Below, piece by piece: positions 7,731 to 16,510 of a stretch of DNA of 64,000 nucleotides. Where the stretch lies: the NCBI GenBank assembly GCA_902778455.1, contig CACYXR010000001.1, forward strand, positions 62,001 through 126,000, written 5' to 3'. Made by a program: the position numbers and the translations under genes. The notes beneath the pieces were generated by a model, which had not been told where the DNA came from, made no database searches, and saw only the letters and a list, made by a program, of their open reading frames with translations. The number at the start of each line of letters is the position of its first letter. Positions within the stretch are counted from its first letter, which is position 1. This stretch comes from an uncultured Selenomonadaceae bacterium. GTDB lineage: Bacteria > Bacillota > Negativicutes > Selenomonadales > Selenomonadaceae.

Positions 7731-8468
7731 TCACAAATCCTGCGGCAGCCGCCGCGCCGCAATCTCATCCACAATGAAGAGCGCGCCGCGATGAAGCTGG
7801 AGCACCGAAGCCGGCGCCTTTGGCGTGATGTCTCCTCCCAGTGCGAGGACAAGTGCTTCCGTTTTGCCGGCCCCGCTGGCTAAAAGCAGCACACGGCGCG
7901 CAAACATGATGTCGCGCATTCCCATGCTGACCGCCCAATAGGGAACGTCCGCCGGATTATCGAAAAACCGCGCGTTCGCCGCCCGCGTCGCCTCGGAAAG
8001 CTCGACGACATGGGTTTCGGGCACAAAGGAGGGGCCCGGCTCGTTGAAGCCGATATGCGCGTTCGGTCCGATGCCGAGAATCATCATATCGATGCCGCCC
8101 GCCGCCTCGATAGCTTTCCCGTATCGCTCGCACTCCTGCGCGATGTCGTCCGCCATACCGTTCGGCATGCAGATATTCTCCTCGGCGAGATTCAATCCCT
8201 CGCAAAAGTTTTTTCGCGTGTAATAAGCGAAGCTTTGCTCATCTTTCTCATCCAGGCCGATATATTCGCTCAATGTAAAAATGCGGACTTTTGAAAAATC
8301 GACGCTGCCTTCCCGGTAGGCCTCCTGCATCCGCCGGTACAGTCCCATCGGCGACGACCCCGCCGTAAGCCCGAGAACGCTGTCCGGCTTCTCACGGATT
8401 TGCCGCAGCACCAGTTCCGCCGCCGCGTCGCTCATTTCCTCATAGTCTTCCGTTATCCTGACTTCCAT
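7731..8468 (-). CDS. nagB: Glucosamine-6-phosphate deaminase
   Basis: NagB converts GlcN-6-phosphate to fructose-6-phosphate and ammonia, completing the step after NagA. The 245-residue protein has the phosphate-binding loop LGLTAGSSPMGLYR near residue 35, LSEYIGL with the DEQSFAYY segment, and the active-site stretch GIGPNAHIGFNEPG. The usual form of the last motif is GIGxDGHIAFNEPG, so it differs slightly. The ATG at 8468 follows GGAGG at seven bases. A longer in-frame extension to 8603 has no family similarity and is discarded. Confidence 0.94.
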   Translation of the reverse strand: MEVRITEDYEEMSDAAAELVLRQIREKPDSVLGLTAGSSPMGLYRRMQEAYREGSVDFSKVRIFTLSEYIGLDEKDEQSFAYYTRKNFCEGLNLAEENICMPNGMADDIAQECERYGKAIEAAGGIDMMILGIGPNAHIGFNEPGPSFVPETHVVELSEATRAANARFFDNPADVPYWAVSMGMRDIMFARRVLLLASGAGKTEALVLALGGDITPKAPASVLQLHRGALFIVDEIAARRLPQDL

Positions 8469-8532
8469 GCCGCTTCCTCCTGTCTGGACTTTTTGGAAAA
8501 AAACAGAATCAGGGCGTGTCAGTCGACACCCC

Positions 8533-8844
8533 CTAGGCACGGTAATCGTGCGATTTTTTCGAAGGCTGTTCGGGCAGGTCACGTTTCCATGCCTCGCCGT
8601 CATTCTTCTCCGCGGCCGCCGCAGCGGCTGCCTGCTGCTCCTCGATCTTTTGCCCGTATCGGCCGAGCAGGTCGCCGATGGAATTCTGTAGACCGTCGTT
8701 GTCCAGCCGCTTCGCTTTGTTCTTGATGACGGGCTCGCCCGGAAGCTTCATCTTGTTCAGTTCGCGCCGTTCGTTCGCCGCCTGGATCAGGATTTCCGCC
8801 TCGCGATTCGCGTGGGCCTTTCGGTCAATCTTCACCGTACTCAC
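8533..8844 (-). CDS. Small charged hypothetical protein
   Basis: A 103-residue highly charged protein with a predicted helical core and an alanine run (QQAAAAAAAEKN, about residues 70-81). It has no signal peptide or membrane segment. I do not recognise it. The GTG start has only weak ribosome-site support. It lies 64 bases upstream of nagB on the same strand and could share its transcript. Confidence 0.5.
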   Translation of the reverse strand: MSTVKIDRKAHANREAEILIQAANERRELNKMKLPGEPVIKNKAKRLDNDGLQNSIGDLLGRYGQKIEEQQAAAAAAAEKNDGEAWKRDLPEQPSKKSHDYRA

Positions 8845-9033
8845 TCCATATCCGCTGATGAGCCGCCCTGCTCCACAATTCCTTTTCCGATTTTATGGTT
8901 TCTTGCTGAAACCCTTTTGCACAATCTATATTTGCATTATTCGCCATAAAAAACAAAATTCCTGCTTGCACTTCCCGAAGAGGTTGATTATCATATTTTT
9001 TATAAAAAATAATAGAAATGAAGGTAATCATAT

Positions 9034-9708
9034 ATGAAAGCTTCTGAAATCCTTTCCCATGTGGACCACACCCTGCTGACGCCGACAGCGGCCTGGGGCG
9101 AAATGCGCCGCCTCGCTGAAGAGGCGCTCCGCTACCATACCGCATCGGTCTGCGTGCCTCCCGCCTATATCGCGCGGCTTCGCGGGAATTTCGGCGCGGA
9201 GCTGACCATCTGCACCGTCATCGGTTTTCCCCTCGGCTACGATACGACGGCGGCAAAATGCTACGCCGCGAGGGACGCACTAAAAAACGGAGCCGATGAG
9301 ATCGACGCGGTCATCAACCGTACCGACATGAAAAACGGCGATTTCGAGGCCGTCACGCGGGAAATCGCCGCACTGAAGGAAATCGCCGGAACGCATATCT
9401 TAAAAATCATCATCGAGGCCTGCGATCTGACAACGGAAGAAAAGATCGCCGCGTGCCGCTCCGTCACTGAGGGAGGTGCCGACTTCATCAAGACCTCCAC
9501 AGGCTTCGGAAAATCCGGCGCAGCCCATGAGGACGTCGATCTTTTCCGCGCACATATCGGCCCGAACGTCCGCATAAAAGCGGCGGGCGGCATCCGCACC
9601 GTGGAGGACATGGAAGCGTATCTCGCCCAGGGCTGCGACCGTATCGGCGCAAGCGCCGCCGTGCGATTGCTGGCGGAACAAGCCGACGCGGAACAAAACG
9701 AAAAATAA
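9034..9708 (+). CDS. deoC: Deoxyribose-phosphate aldolase
   Basis: DeoC splits 2-deoxyribose-5-phosphate into glyceraldehyde-3-phosphate and acetaldehyde in deoxynucleoside breakdown. The 224-residue class I aldolase starts ILSHVDHTLLTPTA and contains the Schiff-base lysine in FIKTSTGFGKSGA (about residue 152) and the second active-site lysine in RIKAAGGIRT (about 181). It stands alone between a divergent gene and two parS sites, with no other nucleoside-catabolism gene near. Confidence 0.95.
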   Translation: MKASEILSHVDHTLLTPTAAWGEMRRLAEEALRYHTASVCVPPAYIARLRGNFGAELTICTVIGFPLGYDTTAAKCYAARDALKNGADEIDAVINRTDMKNGDFEAVTREIAALKEIAGTHILKIIIEACDLTTEEKIAACRSVTEGGADFIKTSTGFGKSGAAHEDVDLFRAHIGPNVRIKAAGGIRTVEDMEAYLAQGCDRIGASAAVRLLAEQADAEQNEK

Positions 9709-9729
9709 AAAACAAAAAACATTCCAAAT

Positions 9730-9765
9730 TGTTTCACGTGAAACAATAGAACATAACCTGAAAAT
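9730..9765 (+). promoter_or_regulatory. parS: parS site 1 with extended 3' motif
   Basis: A perfect parS palindrome TGTTTCACGTGAAACA (9730-9745) is followed after three bases by GAACATAACCTGAAAAT (9749-9765). parS is the binding and loading site of ParB/Spo0J, which organises and segregates the origin region. The added 17-base motif recurs at the same spacing at the other two parS sites here and is not part of the parS consensus. Confidence 0.9.
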
Positions 9766-9871
9766 TTTTGCACAATTTATCAAACCAGCGTAACTACAAG
9801 CATTTCGCTGGTTTTTGTTTGAAAAAATACAGATAAAAATTATCGCAAACGAAAAGACATTTTCGAAAAAA

Positions 9872-9907
9872 TGTTTCACGTGAAACAATGGAACATAACC
9901 TGAAAAT
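9872..9907 (+). promoter_or_regulatory. parS: parS site 2 with extended 3' motif
   Basis: The second perfect parS (9872-9887) lies 142 bases from the first in the same orientation, with the same three-base spacer and 17-base motif (9891-9907). Between the two sites is AT-rich sequence without a gene. Confidence 0.9.
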
Positions 9908-9920
9908 AAAATGAAAAAGA

Positions 9921-9957
9921 AACGGGGCGGAAGCATGTTTTTCCGCGCCGTTTTTAT
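9921..9957. terminator. Probable bidirectional terminator
   Basis: AACGGgGCGGAA and TTCCGCGCCGTT pair with one mismatch around an eight-base loop, with T-rich sequence to the right. It sits between parS site 2 and the leftward gene ending at 9966. Confidence 0.55.
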
Positions 9958-9965
9958 TTCGTGCT

Positions 9966-10295
9966 TTATTTGATTTCCGAATTGCTGTAAACGCCCGGCT
10001 TCAGAAGTCCCGAAAGCGTTTGTGCGGTGTATTTCAGTTCCTCACCGCCGTAGGCCAGTGCCATGTCCAGCTCCTGCGCGATATAGGCGAGGAATTTTTC
10101 CGGCGCCTGCGCGCGGATCTCGTCCTCGGTCAGATGGAACGCCCACTCGATGCCGACGCCGCCGTTCTGGTTGTCGCCGGACATTTCCCACGACTTGTCG
10201 AAGGTCGTATAGAAGGAATTCTCGTCCAGCTTTTCCCAGTCCTTCGACGCCTCGGCGAATTTCAGGCAGGATTCGGTGTATTCTTTGATTGTCAT
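9966..10295 (-). CDS. Hypothetical protein
   Basis: A 109-residue acidic, mainly helical protein with no signal peptide, membrane segment or recognisable motif. It begins MTIKEYTESCLKFAEASKDW. The ATG has a GGAGG about seven bases upstream. The gene is flanked by the parS pair and the RhuM-family gene and has no clear functional partner. Confidence 0.6.
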   Translation of the reverse strand: MTIKEYTESCLKFAEASKDWEKLDENSFYTTFDKSWEMSGDNQNGGVGIEWAFHLTEDEIRAQAPEKFLAYIAQELDMALAYGGEELKYTAQTLSGLLKPGVYSNSEIK

Positions 10296-10397
10296 ATCAT
10301 GGCCTCCTTGAAGTATTGTGAATTTGTAATCTTTCTTTTCAACATTTTACCGCAAACGATCAAATTTTTCCATCAGAAAAAATCCGAAAAATGATTC

Positions 10398-11417
10398 CTA
10401 TTTTTTGCCCAATTCTTTAATCGCTCTGTCGAAATCGGATTCTATCTTCTGCGTGCGGTTGAATATCCTGTATTCGTCAATAGCTTTCTTGTCGGCTTGG
10501 CTTTTGCTGATCTTCCCTTTGTCCGGCAGAATGTCGTATTTTCGGAAGCGCAGGAACTCATTAACGCTCGCGGCGAACTCGGTCATCGTGAAAGTGTTTT
10601 CCCGTTCTATCAAGTCTTCGATGTAGTCAAAATAGCCCGTAACCAGCCGCTCCAAACGACGGATGTCCTGCTCCGGGAGATAGTTTTTCGCGATTATGAC
10701 GTCGGATTGCAAGATTCTCCCGTCCGGCGCGTCCTTCCATGTGGAAAGCCCCATGTGTTCCTTCTCATGGTCGGCTCCGGCGTGGATAATTTCGGCGGCG
10801 GTCTGCCCAGTAATCGCGTAATGGAATTTATTTTGGATTGTGGCATAAAACTCCCGCGTCACGTCCGAATTTTTATCGTAATCCATGCTGCATTCGGCGA
10901 AAATGTCCGTGATCTGTTGCCAAATACGTCGTTCACTGGCACGAATGGAACGTACGCGCTCCAGCAATTCGCGGAAGTAGTCTTTGCCGAAAACGGCTCT
11001 GCCCCGCTTCAGCCTTTCGTCATCGAGGGCAAAGCCTTTGACCATATATTCGCGAAGGACCCCCGTCGCCCATATTCTGAAATGCGTCGCCCGCTTGGAG
11101 TTAACGCGGTAGCCGACGGAGATGATGGCGTCGAGATTGTAGAAATTTGTATCTTGGTCTTGTGTTTTCCCTTGAATCGCACCGTGTTGCGTGGTTGTTG
11201 CAAATTTTGCAACAACCACTTTTTCGTCGAGTTCGCCTTCGTTGAAGATGTTTTTCAAATGACGACTGATTCCTGATTTGTCAATCTCAAACAGCTCCGC
11301 CATAGCCTTTTGCGTCAGCCAGATTGTTTCGTCCTTAATAATGGCGTTCACCGATATGTCGGCGTCGTCGATTCGATAAAGAACCATCTGCATCGTCTTC
11401 ATCATGTCATTTCCCAT
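10398..11417 (-). CDS. RhuM family protein
   Basis: A 339-residue RhuM-like protein. It begins with a beta-rich region and the DETIWLTQKAMAELFEIDKSGISRHLKNIF block (about 25-55), which looks like a DNA-binding or substrate-recognition head, and continues with NFYNLDAIISVGYRVNSKRATHFRIWATGVLREYM, the family hallmark. RhuM was named from a Salmonella pathogenicity island, but its biochemical function is not settled; homologues are common in mobile and defence-type gene contexts. The ATG at 11417 is preferred over a further upstream start because AGGAG lies ten bases before it. Confidence 0.85.
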   Translation of the reverse strand: MGNDMMKTMQMVLYRIDDADISVNAIIKDETIWLTQKAMAELFEIDKSGISRHLKNIFNEGELDEKVVVAKFATTTQHGAIQGKTQDQDTNFYNLDAIISVGYRVNSKRATHFRIWATGVLREYMVKGFALDDERLKRGRAVFGKDYFRELLERVRSIRASERRIWQQITDIFAECSMDYDKNSDVTREFYATIQNKFHYAITGQTAAEIIHAGADHEKEHMGLSTWKDAPDGRILQSDVIIAKNYLPEQDIRRLERLVTGYFDYIEDLIERENTFTMTEFAASVNEFLRFRKYDILPDKGKISKSQADKKAIDEYRIFNRTQKIESDFDRAIKELGKK

Positions 11418-11618
11418 TGCCGCGTTTCTCCTGTCTCGCAAAAAGAATTATGTTTTCCCTTCCAATTATATACCATATGTTCCGTTTTGCAAGGAACACT
11501 TTCGCGAATCGTGCCGCTTGAAACATTCATAGCGAAATGCTTTTTATTTTCAGTAAAAATATGGTATGATAAAGAGTAGAGTATTTTGCGACAGACAGAA
11601 AAGGCCGGAGGATTTGCA

Positions 11619-12305
11619 ATGATCGACATGAAGGATGTTTCCAAGGTCTACGAGAACGGGGCCATGGCACTGGACCATATCAATGTGCATATCGACAAGG
11701 GCGAGTTCGTTTTCATCGTCGGCGCCAGCGGCGCAGGGAAGTCGACGTTCATCCGGATGCTGTTCCGCGAGGTGCTGCCGACGGACGGCTCCCTGATCGT
11801 GAACGGGCAGGACGTGGTGCATATGGAACACAGCGACGTGCCGTATCTGCGGCGCGGGCTGGGCGTCATTTTCCAGGATTATCGTCTTCTGCCGGACAAA
11901 ACGGTAGCGGAAAATGTGGCCTTCGCGATGCAGGTCATCGAGGCGCCCCGCCGCAAAATCCAGCACAGCGTCAACGCGGTGCTGGACATCGTGGGACTGC
12001 GGGACAAATACAAATGCTTCCCGTCCCAGCTTTCCGGCGGCGAGCAGCAGCGCGTGGCAATCGCCCGGGCCATCGTCAATCATCCGGCGCTGGTCATCGC
12101 GGACGAGCCGACGGGCAATCTTGACCCGGATACCTCGTGGGACATCATGGACATTTTCAAACGAATCAACGCGGACGGCACGACCATCGTGATGGCGACC
12201 CACGACAAGGGTATCGTGGACGCCATGAAACGCCGCGTCATCGCCATCGAGGACGGCCATATCGTCCGCGACGAGGCGCAGGGGGTATACGGATATGAAA
12301 ATTAG
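11619..12305 (+). CDS. ftsE: Cell-division ABC transporter ATPase FtsE
   Basis: FtsE is the cytoplasmic ATPase of the FtsEX complex, which transmits ATP hydrolysis through FtsX to activate peptidoglycan hydrolases at the septum. The 228 residues include Walker A GASGAGKST (about 37-45), the LSGGEQQR signature, Walker B ALVIADEPTGNLD and the H-loop TMVMATHD-like TIVMATHDKG. The ATG at 11619 follows GGAGG. The coding sequence overlaps ftsX by 11 bases and is followed by the matching EnvC-like activator gene. Confidence 0.95.
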   Translation: MIDMKDVSKVYENGAMALDHINVHIDKGEFVFIVGASGAGKSTFIRMLFREVLPTDGSLIVNGQDVVHMEHSDVPYLRRGLGVIFQDYRLLPDKTVAENVAFAMQVIEAPRRKIQHSVNAVLDIVGLRDKYKCFPSQLSGGEQQRVAIARAIVNHPALVIADEPTGNLDPDTSWDIMDIFKRINADGTTIVMATHDKGIVDAMKRRVIAIEDGHIVRDEAQGVYGYEN

Positions 12306-13182
12306 TACCAGCGAATACATCATCCGCGAGACGGTGGTCTCGCTGAAGCGCAACAGCTGGATGTCTTTCGCGTCCATCGGCACGGTAGCGGTCTCGCTGT
12401 TCGTGCTGGGGATGTTCCTGATTCTCGTGCTGAACATGAACCGCATGACGAATTCACTGGAATCACAGGTTGAAATCAGCGTCTACGCTAAGGACGAGGT
12501 GAACGAAAGCGGCCTCCGCACGCTGGAGGAGCGCATCGCTTCCATGCAGGGCATCGAGTCGGTGAAGTTCATCGACCGCGAGACGGCCATGGAGCGTTTC
12601 CGCGAACGTCTGGGCGACCAGCAGTTCCTGTTGGACGCCCTCGGCGACAAGAACCCGCTGCCGAATTCCTTTGAGGTGAAGGTGCGCCAGCCCGAGATGG
12701 TGCGGACGGCGGCCGAGGCCATCCAGGAAATGCCCGGCGTGGAAACGGCAAAGTACGGGCAGGACGTGGTCGAGCATCTTTTCGACATCACGCGGCTGGT
12801 CCGGCTGTTCGGCCTCGCGCTGATGTTCGTGCTGGCGCTGGCGACGCTCTTCATCATTTCCAATACGATCCGGCTGACGGTCTTTGCGCGGCGCAAAGAA
12901 GTCGCGATCATGAAATACGTCGGCGCGACGGATTGGTTCATCCGTTGGCCGTTCCTTTTGGAAGGCGTCGTTCTCGGCTGCTTCGGCGGCATCGTGGCGG
13001 CGCTGGCGCTTCGAGGCGTTTACCGCATTATCGCGGCGAAGATTTACGACACATTGGCGTTTTTCCCGCTGATCCCGGAGAACCCGTTCCTGCATTATGT
13101 GACCGCAGCGATTCTCGTCTGCGGCATGCTGATCGGGGCGCTGGGCAGCACGATTTCGCTGAAACGATTCCTAAATGCATGA
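12295..13182 (+). CDS. ftsX: Cell-division protein FtsX
   Basis: FtsX is the membrane partner of FtsE. The 295-residue protein has one N-terminal membrane helix (about 22-45), a large extracytoplasmic domain (about 50-165) that in other bacteria touches the hydrolase or its activator, and three C-terminal helices (about 172-195, 220-245, 262-285). The conserved ARRKEVAIMKYVGATDWFIRWPF segment sits before the third helix. It is translationally coupled to ftsE. Confidence 0.95.
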   Translation: MKISTSEYIIRETVVSLKRNSWMSFASIGTVAVSLFVLGMFLILVLNMNRMTNSLESQVEISVYAKDEVNESGLRTLEERIASMQGIESVKFIDRETAMERFRERLGDQQFLLDALGDKNPLPNSFEVKVRQPEMVRTAAEAIQEMPGVETAKYGQDVVEHLFDITRLVRLFGLALMFVLALATLFIISNTIRLTVFARRKEVAIMKYVGATDWFIRWPFLLEGVVLGCFGGIVAALALRGVYRIIAAKIYDTLAFFPLIPENPFLHYVTAAILVCGMLIGALGSTISLKRFLNA

Positions 13183-13200
13183 GGGCGGGGAGGCCAAGCG

Positions 13201-14334
13201 ATGAAGAATTGGAAAACGCGGGCCGCCGCTGCATCCCTCGCCCTGCTGGTCTGCCTCTCCCCCGCATCTTTTGCGCTGGCGGATGAAACGGAGGAGCTGG
13301 AATCCCAGCTTGAGGACCTGCAAAAACAGGCCGAAAAGCAGCAGGCAGAGACAGACCGGCTGAGCGAACGTATCGGCACGGTCTCAGAGCAGCTTCGCGA
13401 GCTTTCGGCGGACGTCAAGGAAGCCGAGACGGAATACAAGGCCATCGCCAGCGAGCTCGAGGCGACGGAACTGCGCATCGAGGAAAATCAGGAGCTTTTG
13501 GAGGAGACCGAGCGCGAACTGGCCGACAAGGTCGCTCTGCTCCGCACGCGCGTCCGGAACGTCTATATGCACGGACAAGTCAGCTATATCGACGTACTGT
13601 TCGGCGCAAAGGATTTTTCGGATTTCCTGACCCGCATGGATCTTTTCAAGCGCGTCATCGCCAGCGACTATACGCTGGTGCAGACGGTGCAGGAATCAAA
13701 GCGCGTCGTCGAGGAAACCCGCGCTGCGCTGGAGAAACAGCGGGCCGAGGAGGAGCGGCTGACGAAGGACGCGGAAGAGAAGCATATGGAGCTGCTCATC
13801 AAGAAGCACGACAAAGACAAGCTTCTCGAAATGATGAAATACGACCGTGAGGTTTCGCAGCGCGCCTATGATGAACTGATTGCGGCATCCCAGGAGGTCG
13901 AACGGTTGATCCAGGCGAGCCGCTATCGTTACCAATTCCCGGGCGGCGGCTCCGGCGCTATGATCTGGCCCCTGATTGGCGAAATCACATCGGAATACGG
14001 CTGGCGCACGCACCCGATTTACGGTGACGCACGCTACCACAGCGGCATGGATATCGGAGGCGACTACGGCGATCCGATTCTCGCGGCAGCGGCCGGCATC
14101 GTAACGTACTCCGGCTGGATTTCCGGTTACGGCTACGCGATCATCATCGACCACGGCGGCGGAATCTCAACGCTTTACGGGCACAACGAAGCGCTGGCAG
14201 TGGCTGAAGGCCAGACCGTGTCGCAGGGACAGGTCATCGCGTACTGCGGATCGACGGGCAACTCCACCGGCCCGCATTGCCACTTTGAGGTACGTGAGGG
14301 CGGCGAGCCTGTAGATCCGATGGGCTACCTGTAA
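13201..14334 (+). CDS. EnvC-like murein hydrolase activator (coiled coil + LytM)
   Basis: This 377-residue exported protein has a signal peptide (1-27, cleavage near ALA-DE), a long coiled coil (about 28-240) and a C-terminal LytM/M23 peptidase domain (about 255-377). The domain keeps the metal-site pattern, with YHSGMDIGGDYGD and GPHCHFEV holding HxxxD and HxH. So it may be an active endopeptidase, not a degenerate activator like E. coli EnvC. Its position 18 bases after ftsX argues strongly that FtsEX controls it at division. Confidence 0.92.
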   Translation: MKNWKTRAAAASLALLVCLSPASFALADETEELESQLEDLQKQAEKQQAETDRLSERIGTVSEQLRELSADVKEAETEYKAIASELEATELRIEENQELLEETERELADKVALLRTRVRNVYMHGQVSYIDVLFGAKDFSDFLTRMDLFKRVIASDYTLVQTVQESKRVVEETRAALEKQRAEEERLTKDAEEKHMELLIKKHDKDKLLEMMKYDREVSQRAYDELIAASQEVERLIQASRYRYQFPGGGSGAMIWPLIGEITSEYGWRTHPIYGDARYHSGMDIGGDYGDPILAAAAGIVTYSGWISGYGYAIIIDHGGGISTLYGHNEALAVAEGQTVSQGQVIAYCGSTGNSTGPHCHFEVREGGEPVDPMGYL

Positions 14335-14353
14335 AAATTCGGAGGCTTAAGCT

Positions 14354-15547
14354 TTGATAGGAAAAATCATAAAATGGCTTTTTTTCGCGGCTCTGTCCGT
14401 GGCGGCGGCAACGGTCCTGCTGGCGGCGGGAATCGTATACACGCTGGACCTAGATGATGCGAAAACGGCGCAGCTCGGGCGATTTTTCGCCACCATGCGT
14501 TTCATCGAGACGCAGTATGTGGACGAAGTGGATCCGGCAAAGCTGATCGACGGCGCGATTTCCGGCATGGTGCGCTCGCTGGACGACCCGCATTCCGCTT
14601 ATCTCGACCCGCCGACATACAAAAAGCTCAAAGAACATTCAGAAGGAACCTTCGGCGGAATCGGCGTCGTGATGGGATTTGACGAAGCCGATGTGCGCGT
14701 TATTTCCGTCATGGAAGGCACACCGGGCGAGTCGGTTGGGCTTAAGGCGGGAGACCGCATCCTGCGCGTAGACGGCGAAGCAACGAAAGGAATGGAGCCG
14801 GAGCTCGTCGCCGCCTCTATCCGCGGCGAAGCGGGCACCGAAGTCGTTCTGACCATCGGACGGAACGGCGAGGCCGACAAAGACTACTCCATCACCCGTG
14901 ATCATATCCACGTAAAGACCGTGGCGGGCCGAATGCTTGAAAACGAACCAAACATCGGCTATATCCGCATCGTGCAGTTCAGCGAAAACACGGGCAAGGA
15001 ATTCAAGGACGCATTGAATTCCTTGAGAGAACAGGGAATGCAGGGGCTGATTCTCGACCTGCGCGCGAATCCCGGCGGACTTCTGACGTCCTGCGTGGAA
15101 ATCGCGAAAGAAATCGTCCCCGCAGGATTGATTGTCTCCGTCGTCGAGAGAGACGGATCGAAAGAGGAATATTACTCGGAACATGTGGGGGATTTGTTGC
15201 CTATGACGGTGCTGATTGACGAAAACAGCGCCAGCGCGTCGGAAATCCTCGCGGCCGCGCTTCACGACACGAACGCGGCGACCCTCGTCGGCAAGACTTC
15301 CTACGGCAAAGGTTCGGTGCAAGTCATCATGCCGATTCCCGGACAGGATGACGCGGTGAAGCTGACCATCGCCCGCTACTACACCCCCAGCGGCGAAAGC
15401 ATACAGGGAACCGGCATCCGCCCCGACGTCGAGGTGAACCTGCCCGAAAACGCGACGGAGGATACGCAGTTTCTAACCGCTGTCGCCCAAATCAAGACGA
15501 AACTTGGGCTTCCCGCACCGCAATCGATGCAGCAATCCATACAATAA
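14354..15547 (+). CDS. S41 family C-terminal processing peptidase
   Basis: A 397-residue CtpA/CtpB-type protease. One N-terminal membrane anchor (about 5-28) is followed by a PDZ domain (about 95-180, starting GTFGGIGVVMGFDE) and the S41 catalytic domain. The Ser is in ENSASASEILAAAL and the Lys in GKTSYGKGSVQ, forming the family's Ser-Lys dyad. Such enzymes trim or degrade envelope proteins, and several cut cell-wall hydrolases. The TTG start follows GGAGG at eight bases. It closes the ftsEX operon, right before a strong terminator. Confidence 0.92.
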   Translation: MIGKIIKWLFFAALSVAAATVLLAAGIVYTLDLDDAKTAQLGRFFATMRFIETQYVDEVDPAKLIDGAISGMVRSLDDPHSAYLDPPTYKKLKEHSEGTFGGIGVVMGFDEADVRVISVMEGTPGESVGLKAGDRILRVDGEATKGMEPELVAASIRGEAGTEVVLTIGRNGEADKDYSITRDHIHVKTVAGRMLENEPNIGYIRIVQFSENTGKEFKDALNSLREQGMQGLILDLRANPGGLLTSCVEIAKEIVPAGLIVSVVERDGSKEEYYSEHVGDLLPMTVLIDENSASASEILAAALHDTNAATLVGKTSYGKGSVQVIMPIPGQDDAVKLTIARYYTPSGESIQGTGIRPDVEVNLPENATEDTQFLTAVAQIKTKLGLPAPQSMQQSIQ

Positions 15548-15550
15548 AAA

Positions 15551-15578
15551 ATTCCCGGCACCATGCCGGGAATTTTTT
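15551..15578 (+). terminator. Terminator of the ftsEX operon
   Basis: ATTCCCGGCA and TGCCGGGAAT form a ten-base-pair stem with a three-base loop and six Ts. Confidence 0.85.
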
Positions 15579-15626
15579 ATATTTCCCTTCATCCGCGAAT
15601 ACAAGATATTTTTTCTTCATAAACTC

Positions 15627-15669
15627 TTTCAATTTGAAACGGAATCGGCTATAATACCCCCAGGGGTAT
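15627..15669 (+). promoter_or_regulatory. TetR-gene promoter with two palindromes
   Basis: A TATAAT box (15650-15655) has a weak -35 (TTTCAA, 15627-15632) at 17 bases. Two palindromes overlap this promoter: TTTCAATTTGAAA (15627-15639) and ATACCCC-CA-GGGGTAT (15654-15669), the latter covering the end of the -10 box. The C/G-tract palindrome resembles operators of CsoR/RcnR/CstR-type repressors; the first could be bound by the TetR protein itself. Both assignments are inference. Confidence 0.5.
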
Positions 15670-15745
15670 ATTTTCGGACGGCGGGTTCCTGACGCCGGAC
15701 ACGAAAAAACCGTATGAGCAATGTTTTTATCTGGAGGGATTTATT

Positions 15746-16354
15746 ATGGCAGGAGTCGTCATGGGCCGCCGGGAGAGGAAAAAGCTGCAGTCAAAACAAA
15801 CTATCCTTACGGCCGCCGTAAAACAATTCATGGAAAAGGGCGTAAAGGAGACGTCCATTGCCGACATCATGAATGAAGCTGAACTTGGCGTCGGTACGTT
15901 TTACAATTATTTTGAATCAAAGGAAGCCTTGCTTCTCTGTTTGTTGGAACAGATTGTCAAGGACACCCGCAGTCTGGCCGAGCAGCGCATGGCCGAAAAA
16001 ATTCCCGCGTCCGAGGTGCTGGAAGAAACCCTGATGCTGACGGCGGAAAAACTGGACGCGAATCGATTCGTCCTGCCTCTTTTTTTGAGTGTGGCAGACC
16101 GCTCCTCGATGCCGCGCCCGAAGCGCGACCTGATTCCGAAGATGGCGCCGGCATTCCGCACCGTATTTACTGAAATCGTAAAATACGGGCAAATGCGCAA
16201 GGATTTCCGCAAAGACGTCCCGCCGGAAATCGTCACGGAGCTGTTCCATTCGATTTTCCAGGCGGCGGCCTTCAGCTCGCTGGCCATCCCGTTCACGCAC
16301 AACGTCAAGATGAAAATCGAGCTGCTGCTCCTTGGACTGGAGCCGAAAAAATAA
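15746..16354 (+). CDS. TetR family transcriptional regulator
   Basis: A 202-residue repressor-type protein. The N-terminal helix-turn-helix reads TSIADIMNEAELGVGTFYNYFESKEALL (about residues 36-63), the TetR signature. The C-terminal part is a helical ligand domain whose effector cannot be read from sequence. It lies upstream of the nirJ1 operon in the same direction but is separated from it by a terminator, so control of that operon is plausible only by proximity. An alternative ATG at 15761 has its own AGGAG. Confidence 0.9.
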   Translation: MAGVVMGRRERKKLQSKQTILTAAVKQFMEKGVKETSIADIMNEAELGVGTFYNYFESKEALLLCLLEQIVKDTRSLAEQRMAEKIPASEVLEETLMLTAEKLDANRFVLPLFLSVADRSSMPRPKRDLIPKMAPAFRTVFTEIVKYGQMRKDFRKDVPPEIVTELFHSIFQAAAFSSLAIPFTHNVKMKIELLLLGLEPKK

Positions 16355-16365
16355 GTCGAAACCGA

Positions 16366-16430
16366 AAAGGCGGTTATAAGCCCGTCGATGAAATTCGTCG
16401 AAAGGGCTTTATAACCGCTTCTTTTTTTGT
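16366..16430 (+). terminator. Terminator after the TetR gene
   Basis: AGGCGGTTATAAGCCC pairs with GGGCTTTATAACCGCTT around a loop that contains its own small hairpin, followed by seven Ts. Confidence 0.75.
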
Positions 16431-16510
16431 TATTATGATGAGAATGGAAATATGAACCATCGTCATTTTTTAAGCGGACAAAACTTTTGCAAGCCCAAAG
16501 GAGAAAACCA

